NCBI GenBank assembly: GCA_932521035.1
Contig: OW051497.1
Coordinates: 3,906,001-3,970,000 of the forward strand
DNA length: 64,000 nucleotides
Direction: 5' to 3'
Source: Oscheius dolichura
Lineage: Eukaryota > Nematoda > Chromadorea > Rhabditida > Rhabditidae
This document shows positions 1 to 12,655 of the stretch, one piece after another. The notes beneath the pieces were generated by a model. That model saw only the letters and a list, made by a program, of their open reading frames with translations, was not told the DNA's origin and did not search any database. Positions within the stretch are counted from its first letter, which is position 1; every line of letters starts with the position of its first letter. The translations under genes were made by a program, and so were the position numbers.

Positions 1-1861
1 TTCATAGAACTTACCTGCTCGAATACTTGTAAGATTCACACTTCTGTTATGATTAAATGTGAAACAAGCTCCAAAGACCGGGTCTATGTTGGTGAGGAAA
101 TCTCTGGAATGATTAACATACTGTAGGATAACGAAAATATTACGCCTCAATATCACAAGCTTTTCCATTGAAAGAACACTTCTGTACCAGTTCCTTCTTT
201 GTAGTGGATAGTCTCGCCCTGTCTTCCATGGATAAGGTAGCCATAGCGAACATGATGTTTTCTTTTGCCTTTGTAACGATAGCCACTTCATCAGTCATTC
301 CCTAGAAACTATTGAACAGAAGTATTTAAACTGATTACGCTGAAGCCCATAGCCTCCAGAAAATTGGGGTCTTCAGTAGGGCTTCCGCCATTTAAATAAG
401 TCCAAATCTCAATTGGCGGGGTCTTTCCGTTGTACGCCACGCAAAACTTGGAAGGAGCACATATACAGGGGGATTTATGCCCCTTTGCTAAGGCTATCTA
501 TAAAACGAAAAAGATCAACTGACATGTCTTGTTATCCTTGGTACAGAAGGCATGCTCATTACAGGTGTCACATTCCGTCTTCTCCCAGAGGGGGCTCAGG
601 AAACACGGCCAAGCGTCGTGAGTGTTCCTGTCGAAGGCACAAATGCAGTGGTCGTGTGATCCTAGCGGCTCTTGATGTTTTGTTCTGTAAAAAATTCGTT
701 GCTGCTGGTTAACTATTTTACGATTCCGATTTGCATTCTTCAAAAGTGGATGAAGTCGACGTCTGCATAGCCAACTCTTCAAGATATTCTTCATCCGCCT
801 CTTCATACTCTCCTAAACGATAATCTTCCCAATGTAAAAGTATCCCTGACTATTCAGGGTGAAAGGCGTCGTTGTGTGCAAGGTATTCTCGTCGGTTCCT
901 TCCTCTCCCTCTGCTTCGCTGGATGTTTGACCACATAGACATCGAGCATAACCCTGTGTAGGAACATGTTACCACTAAAGGGAGAAAGCCCACAGGTTCG
1001 AAGAATGCCCCGTCCAAGCTTCTCTTCTTTTTGTCCCAGGGATTATGAACAGCAGCGTCAGACCGCTTCATCCTGACATTAGTTTGTTCTGCTTCCGGTT
1101 CTTTTACTCCTGCCTTGTCCATCGCGCTGTCGAAAGCGGATAGCTATAACGTTTTTGTGACCTACACAAAACCCTTTGCCCTACAGTTCTTTTCACCAAA
1201 TCGACGCTTGTGGCCAAACTAGCTTTATATGGATTCAGGTTACACAGCGTTATTGCTGGGAACGGTGCAGTATCTGAACAGTTATTGGCCGTCAAAACGT
1301 TGTCTTTTTACCAAATTTTAATTGAATATCGACAATCTTCTCATTCCTGTTATACTTGTCGAGTACACTTTGAGCATTAATATACAGCATAGCCATGCAA
1401 CCCAGAAACAACATGATCCAGAGAGATCTATACTGATCAGTTGGATTGAGATCTCGAAGCTCACCTGTAGTACACGTTAGGAGCCCGTCCAATCATTGGT
1501 ATTCCGTGAGCAGACGTTTTGTAGCAGAATTCACGTAGGTGCCAAGCCATTCTTTTATCGTAGGGCAGCAACTTTGGGTCGAACTCCCCGCTTATAAGCT
1601 CACACTGAATGAACACGTCTCTAACCTTGGGATGGAGTCACCTGAACTTCAGAATCTGTTGAATTGAAGCATTCTCCATAACCAAACTCTCCGAAATACT
1701 CCCTCTCTGTCACAAATTTCGTGTCGTCCATGTGAACATAAGCCATGGGGTCTCCATAAACCTGCAGCCGGTTCTTCGTTACCATTATCACCCACCTGTT
1801 TCATATACTCAGCGGATTGTTGGATCCGCTCCCAATTTTTTAAGTTTTGTATCCACGCCAT
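1..1861 (-). CDS. mec-4: MEC-4-type degenerin (DEG/ENaC) channel subunit, 3' part beyond window
   Basis: Amiloride-sensitive sodium channel subunit. In C. elegans MEC-4 is the pore subunit of the touch-neuron mechanotransduction channel. Translation starts at 1861 and reads MAWIQ; about ten exons follow, separated by introns near 32-45 nt. In order: a cytoplasmic N-terminus with [10 protein letters not shown], the degenerin gating motif; TM1 ([17 protein letters not shown], near 1400); the post-TM1 signature [15 protein letters not shown] (near 1230); a cysteine-rich ectodomain with [16 protein letters not shown] and [10 protein letters not shown] (near 550-640); and GACFTFNHN (near 50-80). 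These blocks match MEC-4 almost residue for residue, much better than other degenerins I remember. The window ends before the rest of the ectodomain, TM2 and the site altered in the MEC-4(d) degeneration alleles. MEC-10 is the closest alternative. Membership of DEG/ENaC is seen directly; the touch role is family knowledge. Confidence 0.9.
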
Positions 1862-1994
1862 GTTGAAATAAAGAAGACGCAGGAGTAAAGGATGAGATAA
1901 ACGGAGTGATGTCTCAGCGTTGCATCCTCCTTATTTCCATGCATTTTGAAGAAGAGTCATCAGCGGCTGACCACTTTCAAGCACTGAAATACGT

Positions 1995-2210
1995 CGTGGA
2001 AGCGAATGCTGTGAAATCTTCCTTTGTCCGTGTTGCCGTCAAGGAAAAGGATGATGATTAGAAGGTTAAATAAAGTTGTTTAAAATGATCGCACATCTCA
2101 TATTTTCCTATGAAGCCTTTCAATGAATGCTATAGTGAGTGCTGGCCATAAAAATGTGCTTACTCTATCGAACATCTGGAATTCTTAAAGCAGTTGAAGT
2201 TCGACATTTT
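1995..2210 (-). pseudogene. Decayed partial copy of the neighbouring EF-hand gene
   Basis: On the minus strand this stretch aligns with the exon-intron-exon junction of the EF-hand gene at about 4290-4520. The exon end, the donor and most of the intron are nearly identical: the 20-mer caatgaatgctatagtgaag at 4440 matches caatgaatgctatagtgagt at 2122, and tatcgaacatctggaatt occurs in both. In this copy the intron acceptor and the first half of the next EF-hand loop are deleted, and stops follow. A remnant of the last EF-hand loop may remain near 2010-2040 (FLDGNTDKG). It lies between mec-4 and the F-box gene, so it arose by a local duplication that kept its orientation. The outer limits of the copy are uncertain. 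Confidence 0.75.
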
Positions 2211-2294
2211 AAGAGAGGAATAATATTGGCACAACATCATTTTTATTATACAAGACAGTTCCGTTAAAGATTGCGTTGGTGATATTCCAGGTAT

Positions 2295-3747
2295 CTAGAA
2301 GCGAACATGTTCTTTGATATCGTAGGAATACGCGTGTTCGACCAATGTCGTCATGTATGTCCTTATCAGGTCGTAATTGTCATGATCTTCCTTCACGTAT
2401 TCGTAGAGACCAGATATGTCGTACGGAATCTTCTCGCGCATATAAATCTCCGCCCATTTGAGCACGAACTCTTCTACGTTCTCCCTTGGAAACCTCATAC
2501 AAGACAGTTGTAGCTGAAATAAAAGAGAAATGCTGTGTATGTCTTCTCCCACCTGTTGTTCTATTCGATGTATAATGATGTAGTATCTACTGGTCCTAAC
2601 GATGAAGTTGTACTCCGAAGCGATAGTTTCCACCTGCAATTCGATGACTATTTTGGTCTGGGCCACAGGAGCTATGGAAATCCAAGCCTGTTTCCACCCT
2701 TTAGCTGAATATGGGTGTCATTTCACTACTCACAACGCGCTGTACGTCAAATCGCCACATCTCCAGCCCCAGTTCATCTAACTCTTTCACCTTCAAACAA
2801 TAATATTCAAAAGCTAGGTTGAAATATCTCAGAGGTACATCCTCATCGGTCTTTATCCGCTGAAACGCTATCTTTATTCTTCAAAGAAAGCCTCACCTGT
2901 ATGATTGGAGCCAGCGAAAGCGGGTTCTGTTCTGTTTGCTTAATATGGCGAATAGTGACCGACTCAAAGGTTGACAACACTTCTGGATAATAAGGTGGAA
3001 ACTGGTCGCAGTACTCTACTTTCAGTTTCTTACAGCCCTAAAAATGCAAAGATAACCGCGTAAACATAATAGAGATTACCAATGACGACAGTTGCTCAAT
3101 GTAGTTAAAGGGCATATTGTTTGCTGTAAGGTTTCGAAAGGGATAATTTTTGATAGAAAGAGCCGAAAAGCTACAAGTTGCGTACAGCCGTATAATTTCG
3201 GAGTAGTCGACTAAATTAAAACAAAATTGTAGACATTTGCCTTGTATGTTGTTCTCTTTTATGATTTTGATGAGAATATCCGTATCCATCATAGGCGAAA
3301 AACAGTACTAAAATCTTTGATAACAAAAAAATAAGAATAAGATATTCACCACTGTTATTCTGTCAAAGATGGCACATTCAACGTCACGGGGGTCACAACT
3401 TCTTTGAGGATATAAATACGATTGAGATTCAGATGATACTAGAAGTTGCACGTGGGTTAGGTAACTCTGTATTATAAAATAATGTAGTATGTAAAAAATC
3501 TCACTGACCATTTCTTCGCCTTCCATTTGTCGTACCTCGAACATTAAATTGGCATTCTCTATAGGAAATCTTAAGAGATCGGAATTGCCGTGTACAATAT
3601 CATTTAGATCATGGCATGTTTGACGAAGACGCGCAATCGCACGGTAGTTCATCTGAAAAATTCATTACATTAAGAAAAGCCACTCACTTTTTTTAAAATT
3701 TTGATAACCTGGACGGGAGGAACATTACCAAGAGGAAAGCCTGACAT
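2295..3747 (-). CDS. F-box protein, nematode type
   Basis: Probable substrate-recognition subunit of an SCF ubiquitin ligase. The start at 3747 (MSGFPLGNVPPVQVIKILKK) is followed by a short intron and MNYRAIARLRQTCHDLNDIV. Together they form an F-box: a P at the start, V..IL in helix 1 and ARLR.TC..LND at the end. The rest, about 330 residues over seven exons, has no domain I recognise. It includes a tyrosine-rich stretch and ends SYDIKEHVRF. Introns are 35-46 nt and all keep the frame open. Nematodes carry large, fast-evolving F-box families, so an orthologue name is not justified. The next gene upstream on the strand is the calmodulin-like gene. Confidence 0.65.
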
Positions 3748-4225
3748 CCCTCAAGAAGGTTACCCTTGCAGGGATAATATAGTCAAATACTAATGCTTGC
3801 TTAACACATAACTGTGATTGGAGCGCGGATTACAATTGCGCGGGCTCGTCCACAGTTCCTTGCGGGGTCCAGGTTCGAAGCCAATTTAAAACTATTGTTA
3901 ATGTTACCACTGTAAGGGGCGTGTGAGGAATAAGCAGTGGAAGATAAGAGGAGCAAGACTTATTCTACAGTAATGCCCCGGAAAGGAAAAAAGCAACGAG
4001 CATACTCATCTGAAACATGAAAGCCTGGATTAAAGATGAAGATGGTGAATGTGTTGACTTGGGGGGATAATTCTATACGCCTGCGGTATACATTAATATC
4101 GTAAAAATGGTCCACAAGTTTATTAAATCATAAAAATATTGAGGCAAGTAAGAATGACGACCGCTGTGGATCACTTTTCTGCTCCAGGAATGACGCAGTT
4201 GTTGATACTCAAGAAGTTTGGAGGT
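3748..4225. other. Intergenic, no feature recognised
   Basis: It separates the F-box gene and the calmodulin-like gene, both on the minus strand. It should hold the F-box promoter and the 3' UTR of the EF-hand gene. A tRNA B-box-like string at 3871 (ggttcgaagcc) has no matching stems around it. Confidence 0.5.
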
Positions 4226-4935
4226 TCAGTTAATGGCCATTACAAACTCTGAAACCATGAACTTCATTATTGATGATACGCCTGCCGTCAAAAGATATTT
4301 TGCCGTCGCCATCCACATCAGCCTCCGAAAAAAGCTGCTCAATGACCTGGCTCGGAAACGAGGTTTCTAGACTAAGTTCTTTTACGCATTCATACATCTC
4401 GTGTTTCTCAATGAAGCCGTCTCGATCCTGGAAAAATTTCAATGAATGCTATAGTGAAGGCCAACCATAAAAATGTACTTACCCTATCGAACATCTGGAA
4501 TTGTTGAAGTAGTTGGGCGTACGTGTATTTCGACAAGTTCGTCGATCCGTCCATCAGATGGGTGAACTCGTCAAAGGTGATCACACCGTTTTCTAAAAGA
4601 GGTAGGTCATGCAACACAAGCTGCTTACGATCAAGATCCCCGTGAAACATTATTAGCTTGAGTTCTAGTCTACTTGGATTCTGACCACATTTACGCATGG
4701 CTTCGTTAAGTTCATCAGCCGAGATAAAGCCGTCATTGTTCGCATCAAAGAAACTAAAAGCCTTTCGGTACTCTGAAACAGCGGTTAACGGTCGCTTAAC
4801 AAGGAAAAATACCTTCTAGTCTGGTTTTGTCATGATTTTTGCTACTCGACGAATGCGGTTTGTGAGGCTTCTAAAGGCGTCAATTGGATTTTCATATGTT
4901 ACGCAACTCACCTGCCGTCCATTAGCCGAAAACAT
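4226..4935 (-). CDS. Calmodulin-like four-EF-hand calcium-binding protein
   Basis: Calcium sensor of the calmodulin superfamily. The start at 4935 (MFSANGRQ) gives a short basic N-terminal extension, then EYRKAFSFFDANNDGFISADE (EF1). EF2 is formed across a 36-nt intron (DLDQNGVITFDEF). EF3 is DRDRDGFIEKHE and EF4 is DVDGDGKISFDEF. EF4 is completed only if a 37-nt intron at 4249-4285 with a GC donor and AG acceptor is removed; this restores the position-12 Glu and ends FVMAIN at 4226. All four loops then keep Asp at positions 1 and 3 (EF1 has Asn at 3) and an acidic residue at 12. At roughly 185 residues it is longer than calmodulin because of the extension. A truncated duplicate lies at 1995-2210. 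The partner is unknown. Confidence 0.85.
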
Positions 4936-5347
4936 GCTGTGACTGGAGGAGTGGCTTCAGAATTGGGGCGGAGATGTTCTGTCTACATTCATCAGGGCTA
5001 ATGGCGATTGGTGCAAGTTGTTAAATGCAAAATGAGCCCAGTTCCTCTAATCGGATGGGAAGGAACAGCTGAGAGAGGTTGGAGGAGGATGGCGACTAAA
5101 TGATCCCACTCTTTACGGGGGAGCTATTCATAATCAAGTAGGTGGTCCCAAAGAGTACCTTATCCACAGCGTCAACCAACCCACGGGGTGACTGTTTTTA
5201 AAAACAGCAAATAGATCTTTTATTTAGTAATACTTGCACAATCTGATATCAATATATATGCGAGTGTTATTCCGGCGAAAACAACCAGAAAGCATCTACA
5301 ATTTGAGCTGTCGAGATCTGCATCACTTTGGGAGAAGCCGATGCAAA
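4936..5347. other. Intergenic, no feature recognised
   Basis: It lies upstream of the EF-hand gene and downstream of the SLC7 stop. Nothing beyond the expected promoter and 3' UTR is visible. Confidence 0.5.
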
Positions 5348-7409
5348 TTACTTCTCCTTTACTTCATTATCATCAACAACAAGGAACAACTTTTGGAGGA
5401 ATTGCGTCACAACACCTGAAACGAGAGGCATCTAACCGATAGAGAAACTTCGCTTACGAGTAATGGAATCGAAGAACTTTGGCTTGCTCTTCCAGGCAAT
5501 GAAGATAAGGTAAACAGGAACTGCCGTCAGCATAATACCTATTCCAATGCCTAGAAGACTTGTTCAAATGGGACAGCTGAGCACTTACAAGCATCCTTGG
5601 TAGCTCCGAAGAGGGGGACAAGTACAAGGGCGATGCAACCTGCAAGGAATAGGGGAGGACAGATCCACCCGGCGTGGATAGGCCTTGGCTCGTCGGGCAT
5701 TTTAAATCGGAGAACGATCAAAGCTACGATAGCTGCTCCGATGGCCAGCCAATAACTGATCTGGATGTAGTTGATCAGGGAGAAGATGTTGTCAGACAGG
5801 ACCAGGTAGGAGATTGCAAGGAGCCCCTGAAGAACTTCGCTAAACACAGAATGGTGTGATACTTACTGTGAAAATGACTGCAGGGATGGGAGTGCGCGTA
5901 TTTCTATTAATCATCGTAAGGATTTGGGGCATTTGACCTTCACGAGCTCCGACGTAGAACAGTCTTAAGAGAGATAAGATTACCAGTGGTGCGCAAAGTA
6001 ATACCTCGAGCTGGTGAAGATTACTCCGTTGGCAGATCCGATGGTGGAGAACGCAACGAAAATGGGCATAATGAAGGCGAATCTTCCGAATACTTTCTCA
6101 GCAAACAACTAAAATCCGCAATTTATATATGTTTTCATAGTATGACTGACCACAGCGACGGCTGGAGTAGCAAGCATCTCATCTGGAGACATGACCGCGT
6201 AAAGGGCAACGTTCGTCAAGGTGTAGATGACTGTGCAGGTGGTGCAGGAGATGACAATGGCCAGGGGAAGGTTTCTCTCGGGGTTCTTGAGCTCCTCCAC
6301 GATGAAGTTGAGGTAATTCCATCCCTGGTAGGCAAAGAGACCGGCGTAGAAGGCCAATGAAATGTCTCCGAAGTTACTCGACGTTCCTTCCCAAATGTTT
6401 TCAAAGGAATCTCGGTACACCGGCTGTCCTATAGATTTCAGAAAATAAAATACGAAGGCAAGGAGTTACCGAAAATCATCAATCCTATTCCACTTCCTAT
6501 GATGAGAATCAGAGCGAAGACCTTTGCAAAGGTGAAGAAGTCCATGACAAAGGTTGCGACTCTAACGGAGATACAGTTTATCGCTGTCAGTAACACTGAA
6601 AGAACAATTCAGCAGAATAAACTGAAACCTTACGTAGGAGTGTGGCTGCCACAAGTTGGGTGACTCCATTGGGAGGGTCGCAGTCTGGGAAGAATGGTTT
6701 CAGCATGTAGATTGCAAATGTCAATGCAACGATTGTTGCAGTGCACGGCCTGGAAAAATGTGTTTAAACACAACTACTGATACTTTCTTACCTAACTACG
6801 ATCGATTCAATCCATAACCTGACGAAGGCCAAAAATGGTCCGAAGGCCTCCATGATATAGGCATAGTCTCCACCAGATTTTCGGATGAGCGTTCCCAACT
6901 CTGCGTAACAGTAAGCTCCAATGGCTGCGAAGAGGCCAGAAAATACCCATACTAACAACGAAACTCCGACGGAACCAGCCTCTGAAGAAGAGTTTGTGAT
7001 CTCTAATGTGGACCTTTCGCTTACTTTCTTGTACCCCAGTTGGGCTGACGAAGATCCCGGAACCGATGATGCAACCGACAATAATGGATACGCCATTCCA
7101 GAGGCCGAGATGCCGGGCTAAACCTTTTCCTCCCTGCAACAGGTAGGTGAAACTGCGGTAGTTCAACAAAACAGCGTGGCAATGATAACGGTTTTAATTT
7201 GCCCTTCAATTTTTGGGTTAAAGGGCGCAATGAAATTGACGAAATGCTGACTCGTAAAATTGTTAGCCATCGCCGCGATTGTACGTGTCACCGTCAGAAC
7301 TTCGAGTACTATACTTTTGTGTAAAGACTACAAAATTTAACAGTAAACCTACCTCGGCTGCCTCTCCGGGACCTTTATCGTGTAGTGGTTCCGACTCCAC
7401 TGCGGGCAT
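5348..7409 (-). CDS. SLC7 light-chain amino-acid transporter (LAT / y+LAT type)
   Basis: Twelve-helix amino-acid exchanger that in other animals pairs with an SLC3 heavy chain at the plasma membrane. The start at 7409 ([13 protein letters not shown]) is followed by a roughly 240-nt intron, then [25 protein letters not shown] is the substrate-binding signature of TM1. Later blocks are [54 protein letters not shown] and [10 protein letters not shown], all strongly SLC7. The C-terminus [20 protein letters not shown] resembles the tail of LAT1. It depends on a 42-nt intron near 5410-5451; reading through that intron would end the protein at 5432 instead. Length is about 480 residues, normal for the family. 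Substrate class (neutral versus cationic) cannot be fixed from sequence. A 3' splice-like cag lies two bases before the ATG. Confidence 0.9.
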
Positions 7410-10400
7410 ACCTGCAACATCCAAATTAATTAATGAACATAAAAAGATGGGCAAGAGAGAAGGAGGATGAAGTATGCAGACGGAAGTTGAAGAACACACT
7501 ACACTAATGAAAGGAATGGGTCAAGTAAATCCAACTACAAAGGGCAAATCGCAAAGCAAACACTGAACCGCGAGGAAACGAATGCCAATCGACTAGAGCG
7601 ACGATCGAGCCTGGTCGGGCGCGGACACCCCATAAAACGGTTTTCGTTCCGTCTTTATTCCAGGAAAAACAATGATAGCTTGTTTGCTCAAAACGTGGCA
7701 ATGGTCAGAGAATGCCTAGCAATTTGGGTGCGAAGATAAAGAAAAGCCGAGAAATATTCGCAGCTGTGACGTAACACCTGCAGACATAAAAGGACCTAAT
7801 CCGGGCTGTATACTCCAGCTGGGCGTTGAGGTAACTTGTTTTTACTATCTGCAGCGTCTCGCAAGTGTTTTTCAAAACACGCTCAATGGAAACAGCCTAG
7901 GTATTACTATGTAATCGATAATATACAAGCAGCTTAAAAGGGATGAGCAGCTCGAATGGACCTGTTGACAAAAGGAGATGGCTACTGTTATCTAGGGAGC
8001 ACATGAGGGTGTACAAACGCAACTGAGCGGCGTAACGGACCCCAGCTGGACATACAAGAACCGGCAACAGAGTGGAAGTGAACCCTACACATCGGGCGGC
8101 GGCCGGTAATAATTTGTAGTACTGGTAAGATTGACAGAGGACGCTAACTGGCCCAGTAGCTGAGATAATCGGCGGAGGTCATCGTTGAGGTTGCCCAAAG
8201 TGACGAGGCGACGCGCAGGTCACTCGTGGTCCTTTGAGCGGACCGAGTACAAACAGATTATGTGAATGCGCACAGTGGCTAGGACTTCCAATTGGTGTTA
8301 GTGTTTTCTAACATGGGCACCTCACAGATTAGCGGACACTCATAATATCTAGCGGTTTTCCTATCTTTAGCCCTAAAATGTCATAAACTAGGCCAGCGCA
8401 ATACATTTCCATGAATTAGAAAGATAGCTACGTGCTACAATAATTTATAGCAGATTATGAGTGGTCAGTAAGATTTTCTTCATAGAAGAAAGGAAGTGAA
8501 AAATGGTGCACTGAGACATGGCGCTAAAAGTGTAAGCCGAGTGTCCACACGGCGGGAACCCAAACATTCAAACTTGCCAGTCCTCTGCTGCCGGCGTTGG
8601 GAGGATTTTCTATCACGACGGCTGAATAATGGCTACTTATTCTGTTCAAAACCGAAGATGTTTTCGTAAATAAGAATGAGCCTACCAATTCGACCCACTC
8701 AGCAAATTAACAGCAAAAGTTAGTGAATTAGGAAATATTTGAAAGCGTGTAGTGCCAAAAAGAGCTAGTAGAGGCAGTGAAACACAGCAGATGTTTAAAC
8801 ATGTTTAGAAGGAGATGTTCCGGATGAGCATCCCTGAGTACATAATGATGCAATTGCTTGAAACATTGCAACGGACATCGAAGACGCGAGTCACTACAAA
8901 ATATTGTGGTTCGTATAGCGCCGCCGCTACCAAAAATTAACATGGAAGAGTTGCCCAGCAACGAATTGTCATTCTCTCTCAATATTTGTCAGCATATCTT
9001 TTTACAAATCTCCGCTCAGACATCGTATTTGTAGAAATGACGCAAGGAAAAGTGCTAAAAGTGGTGCGAGATGTCGCCGTAATAGCAGTCGTGGGCACTA
9101 GGCAATGTTTAACAATTGCCAAAGGCGAAATCTTCAGTAATTGGAGCTTTACGAGCTTCTGCAATTACATTAGCGCTTGCAATTTGTTTGTGAACATGAC
9201 ACTATCCATAATCATTTGTGGAAACTAGGAAAAAGTAGGTATAGAGCCCTCAAAGAGAGGAGGGGGGATAGGCCAATGTGCCGGAGGGAGAGCAGTCCGG
9301 GCGATGGCTCTACTTGGTGAGGTCAGCGCGTAGTATGTGGACCATCTGCTACGCAGACTCACAAAAGCATCGATCGGAGACTCCATTGAGCTGCCCATTA
9401 CAGCACAAAGGAGTTTCACATTGTGAGTCAACTCAGCTAAATAAGCAAATAGGACCGACACGGGGTAATGTAAAATATACTCCAAACAATAACAAGACAT
9501 AGTAATCAGCTGAGTCCACTAGCGGCAGGTGGTCCTTTTGGCGACTCCGGCTGTTCCCTCTTTGCAAAATGTTGTGCAAAAAGCTGTTGTGTGTTGTGCA
9601 AAAAGCTCACGCAAGGTTACCCCTAAAACGTCCACAACAATATGGATCTGGCCAATGTTCAATCTCACCATGGTGAGTTTTCCGCGGTGAGGTTTAACGT
9701 TCGCCTATAGATCTTGAGTGGTGAGTTATGCAACTAGTCCATTTAATATCTTTCTTTTTTATTGTTTTGTTTAATATTAGCGCGAATTGGAGAGAAATTT
9801 ATATTTATAATTTTGATGCATAATTATACGGGAGGAAAATCAATGTGCTTCCTCGGCCGTCACCATTAGGTGGGTGCTTTTCATTGCCGCCTAGTAGAGT
9901 GTTCTGCTAAGTGCTACTAACTCACGCAGGAAGCTGGCCAATTTAGACGAGAACACACGTGATTAAATATTAAAAAGGAATCCCGAAAGGACTGCAGCCG
10001 CACTGCTTCAGCTGTCTTAATATAATCCCACCTCATTGCTCAAAAATAGAGAAGAAGTATGGGCATAACGTTTCGGAGATTATGATATCTTAGCTTAGGA
10101 TTAGAATAAGATACTGGGGGCAGGTCACTTGCGTGGATCTACTCATGAATACTAAACCCCCCACCAGAATTTAATTATCCTTTCCTTTTGCAGCAACACG
10201 GAACACGGCCCAGAAAAAATAGGGTGTTTGTTTTATCTTCAAAAGAACTAATATTATACAAAACGAGCGAAGCGCGTGTTCAATGCCCAGCTTTACGCAG
10301 CCCAATGATTATTTTTCAAAGGGACAAGAGCCGCCGCTCGGGATAGCTTTGATATTTCAATCAACCACGCAACTTCCGATTCGTAAGGGCTTCATCATTT

Positions 10401-10503
10401 CTGCTATGTGAACAAAGTTCGCACCGATCTTTCTAATTTTAAATCCTGTCCAGACATGTTCCTTGCCTCCATGGGTTCCCAGTGTTTATTACCTAATTTA
10501 TAG
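7410..10503. other. Divergent intergenic region between SLC7 and SLC5 genes
   Basis: About 3.1 kb with no reading frame that looks conserved and no RNA gene I can fold by eye. It must contain the promoters of the two divergently transcribed transporters. One short direct repeat is listed separately. Confidence 0.5.
9571..9607. repeat. 15-bp direct repeat
   Basis: gttgtgcaaaaagct occurs at 9571-9585 and again at 9593-9607 in the SLC7/SLC5 intergenic region. The function is unknown and it may be replication slippage. Confidence 0.6.
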
Positions 10504-12655
10504 ATGGACGTCATTGACTGGCTGGTCCTTGGAGGATCATGCCTTCTTGTCACTTTTCTCGGGATGACAAAAACCAAAAAGAGAGAAGGAACTTCCAAGG
10601 AGCTCCTCATAGGCTCAAAGTAAGTAATTGAGGCAGAACAATGGAGACAACACAACCTCTTCCAGTATGTCTGTATGGGCCGTTACACTGTCAGTCTGTT
10701 CCGGCTTTATTTCCTCCATTTCTCTTCTTGGTTTCCCTGCAGAAGTCTATTATTTTGGAGCTATTGTATTATGGCTAATGGCAGCGTACTGTGTTGCCTT
10801 CCCCATGGTTGCCTTTCTGTTTCTACCTGTCTTTTATAAACTACGGCTGCAATCAATTTACGAGGTAGTCTTCCTTTTCAATGAATATAGCATTTCTTTC
10901 AGTACATGGAGTTGAGATTCTCTCGATCATGCCGTTTTCTCGGACTGGCCGTGTTTTTTACTCAGGTGAGCATATGATCATATCGGACCAGCTGGAAGAA
11001 TAGGCTATCGGAGAAATTCTGTTTTAGACCGTATTGTACACTTCCGTAGCTCTTTTTGCTCCATCACTAGCCGTTACATCTGTTACTGGCATTCCTCTAC
11101 ATTTCTCCATTTTCTTCACTGCCTGTATATCTGCCACATATATCAGTGTGGTGAGTTATTACCTCCATCACTAACAAAACGGATGAACAGGGTGGAGCAC
11201 GGGCTGGGATGCACACAAGTGCAATTCAGATGGCCTTGATATTTATTGCTCTTCTGGCAATAGTTGTTGTCAACTGTTACGAGAACTCTTTTATCCAAGC
11301 TATCAAAACAGCTCACGCCGGACATCGTCTTGATATTGTAGAGTAAGAAACAATAAGATAGATGACACCCAAAGGATTTAGCTTCCGATTAGATCCTACC
11401 GTTCGACATTCATTCTGGTCTTTGTTCCTAGGAGGCATCGGCAATATCTGCTGTCTGTTCGCTGCTAACCAGCTCAGTGTTCAACGGTACATGTCAATGC
11501 CAACATTAAAGGAGGCACAAAAGTAGGTTTTTCAGTGATATAATAGTTCGATTCAGGGTTGTACTGTTGAATATTCCCTGCAACGCAGCTATACTTGTCT
11601 GCTACACACTACTTGGGATTCTAATCTACAGTAAATACTACTTGTGTGACCCAAATTTGCCAAATATGAATGAGGTACACCCATTTAATTTCATTATTAT
11701 TGCCTTTCAGTTGTTGCCGCATTTTGTTCTGGACAGCTTTAGTCATCTGCCAGGGTTTGCCGGTCTCTTCATTGCGGCTGTCTACAGCGCTGCTATCAGG
11801 TAGGATCAGCTAAAAAGAAGTATAAACCGTTTGTAGTACTTTATCCGCCTCGTTCACAGCTATCTCAACAGTACTTTTAACGGAAATAACCTTGTTGCAC
11901 AACGCGTTGTCCTCTGCGCCCTTACTCGACAGTACAATTGTTCTACTCTCCAGGATATTGCGTAAGAAATAAGTAAAGAAACCCTCATGTATACTTTTAG
12001 CATTCATTGTAGCAGTATTTATTGCAATTCTTGCCTGGTTTTGTCAGTTTTTCAAAACGCTGGCCTTACAGGTTGCTTTCACTGTCTTCGGAGCTGTAGG
12101 AGGCCCAGTGTTGGGCACTTTCACTCTAGGATTCTTCGTCCCCTACGCTAGAGGGCATTCCGGTGTTGTGGGATTGCTTTGCTCACTTGTGGCTTGTTTT
12201 ACTATTGCATTCGGGACAGTTTATTATGAGGTGGGTCCTATTAAACTAACAAAATTCCAATATAAATTCAGGTTAAACCCGTCAGAGCATCTTTGAATGG
12301 TAGCTGTAACAATGCCAGTCTCCCCTTTTCCAGTTTAGATGGTTTCAACTGGGATAAACATGGGAGAGTCACTGCAAAGTAAATTTAATGCTATACGGAG
12401 TAAGATGTCTTTAGCCCTGGTTGGCTCTCGAGCGTCTCCCAAGTCTCTTATCAGTACTACAGCGTTATTGGGGTTCTCGTCAATCTATTATGTGCGTGTC
12501 TCTTCCAATTGCTTTTTGGTAACTATCCGTCCGACACTATAAACGTTGATTTAGGTAAAAACACGGTTCTGGATGCCGATTTCCTTTCTCCTCTGTACAA
12601 ATCTCGTACTAGTCCAAATCCTTCAAGCAAGTGTGTGGAAACGTCTCTGTTGTGA
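10504..12655 (+). CDS. SLC5-family sodium/solute symporter (SMVT/SLC5A8-like)
   Basis: Sodium-coupled transporter of the plasma membrane. The start at 10504 (MDVIDWLVLGGS) is immediately preceded by tttatag, a 3' splice-like site. In order: TM1; a short basic loop ending LLIGSN; MSVWAVTLSVCSGFISSISL and GFPAEVYYFG, the typical SLC5 TM2 block; YMELRFSRSCRFLGLAVF; then AVFIAILAWFCQFFKTLALQ. Near the end, SVSQVSYQYYSVIG matches the last conserved SLC5 helix, followed by a polar tail ending PSSKCVETSLL. About 14 exons are joined by introns of 35-63 nt that all keep frame. The conserved Ser/Thr of the second sodium site in TM8 could not be checked confidently. The substrate is unknown: vitamins, monocarboxylates and iodide all fit the subfamily. 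Confidence 0.87.

Noticed and set aside
3820-3890. Possible tRNA with T-loop ggttcgaagcc
   Set aside because: Acceptor, D and anticodon stems do not pair, and the T-stem is broken.
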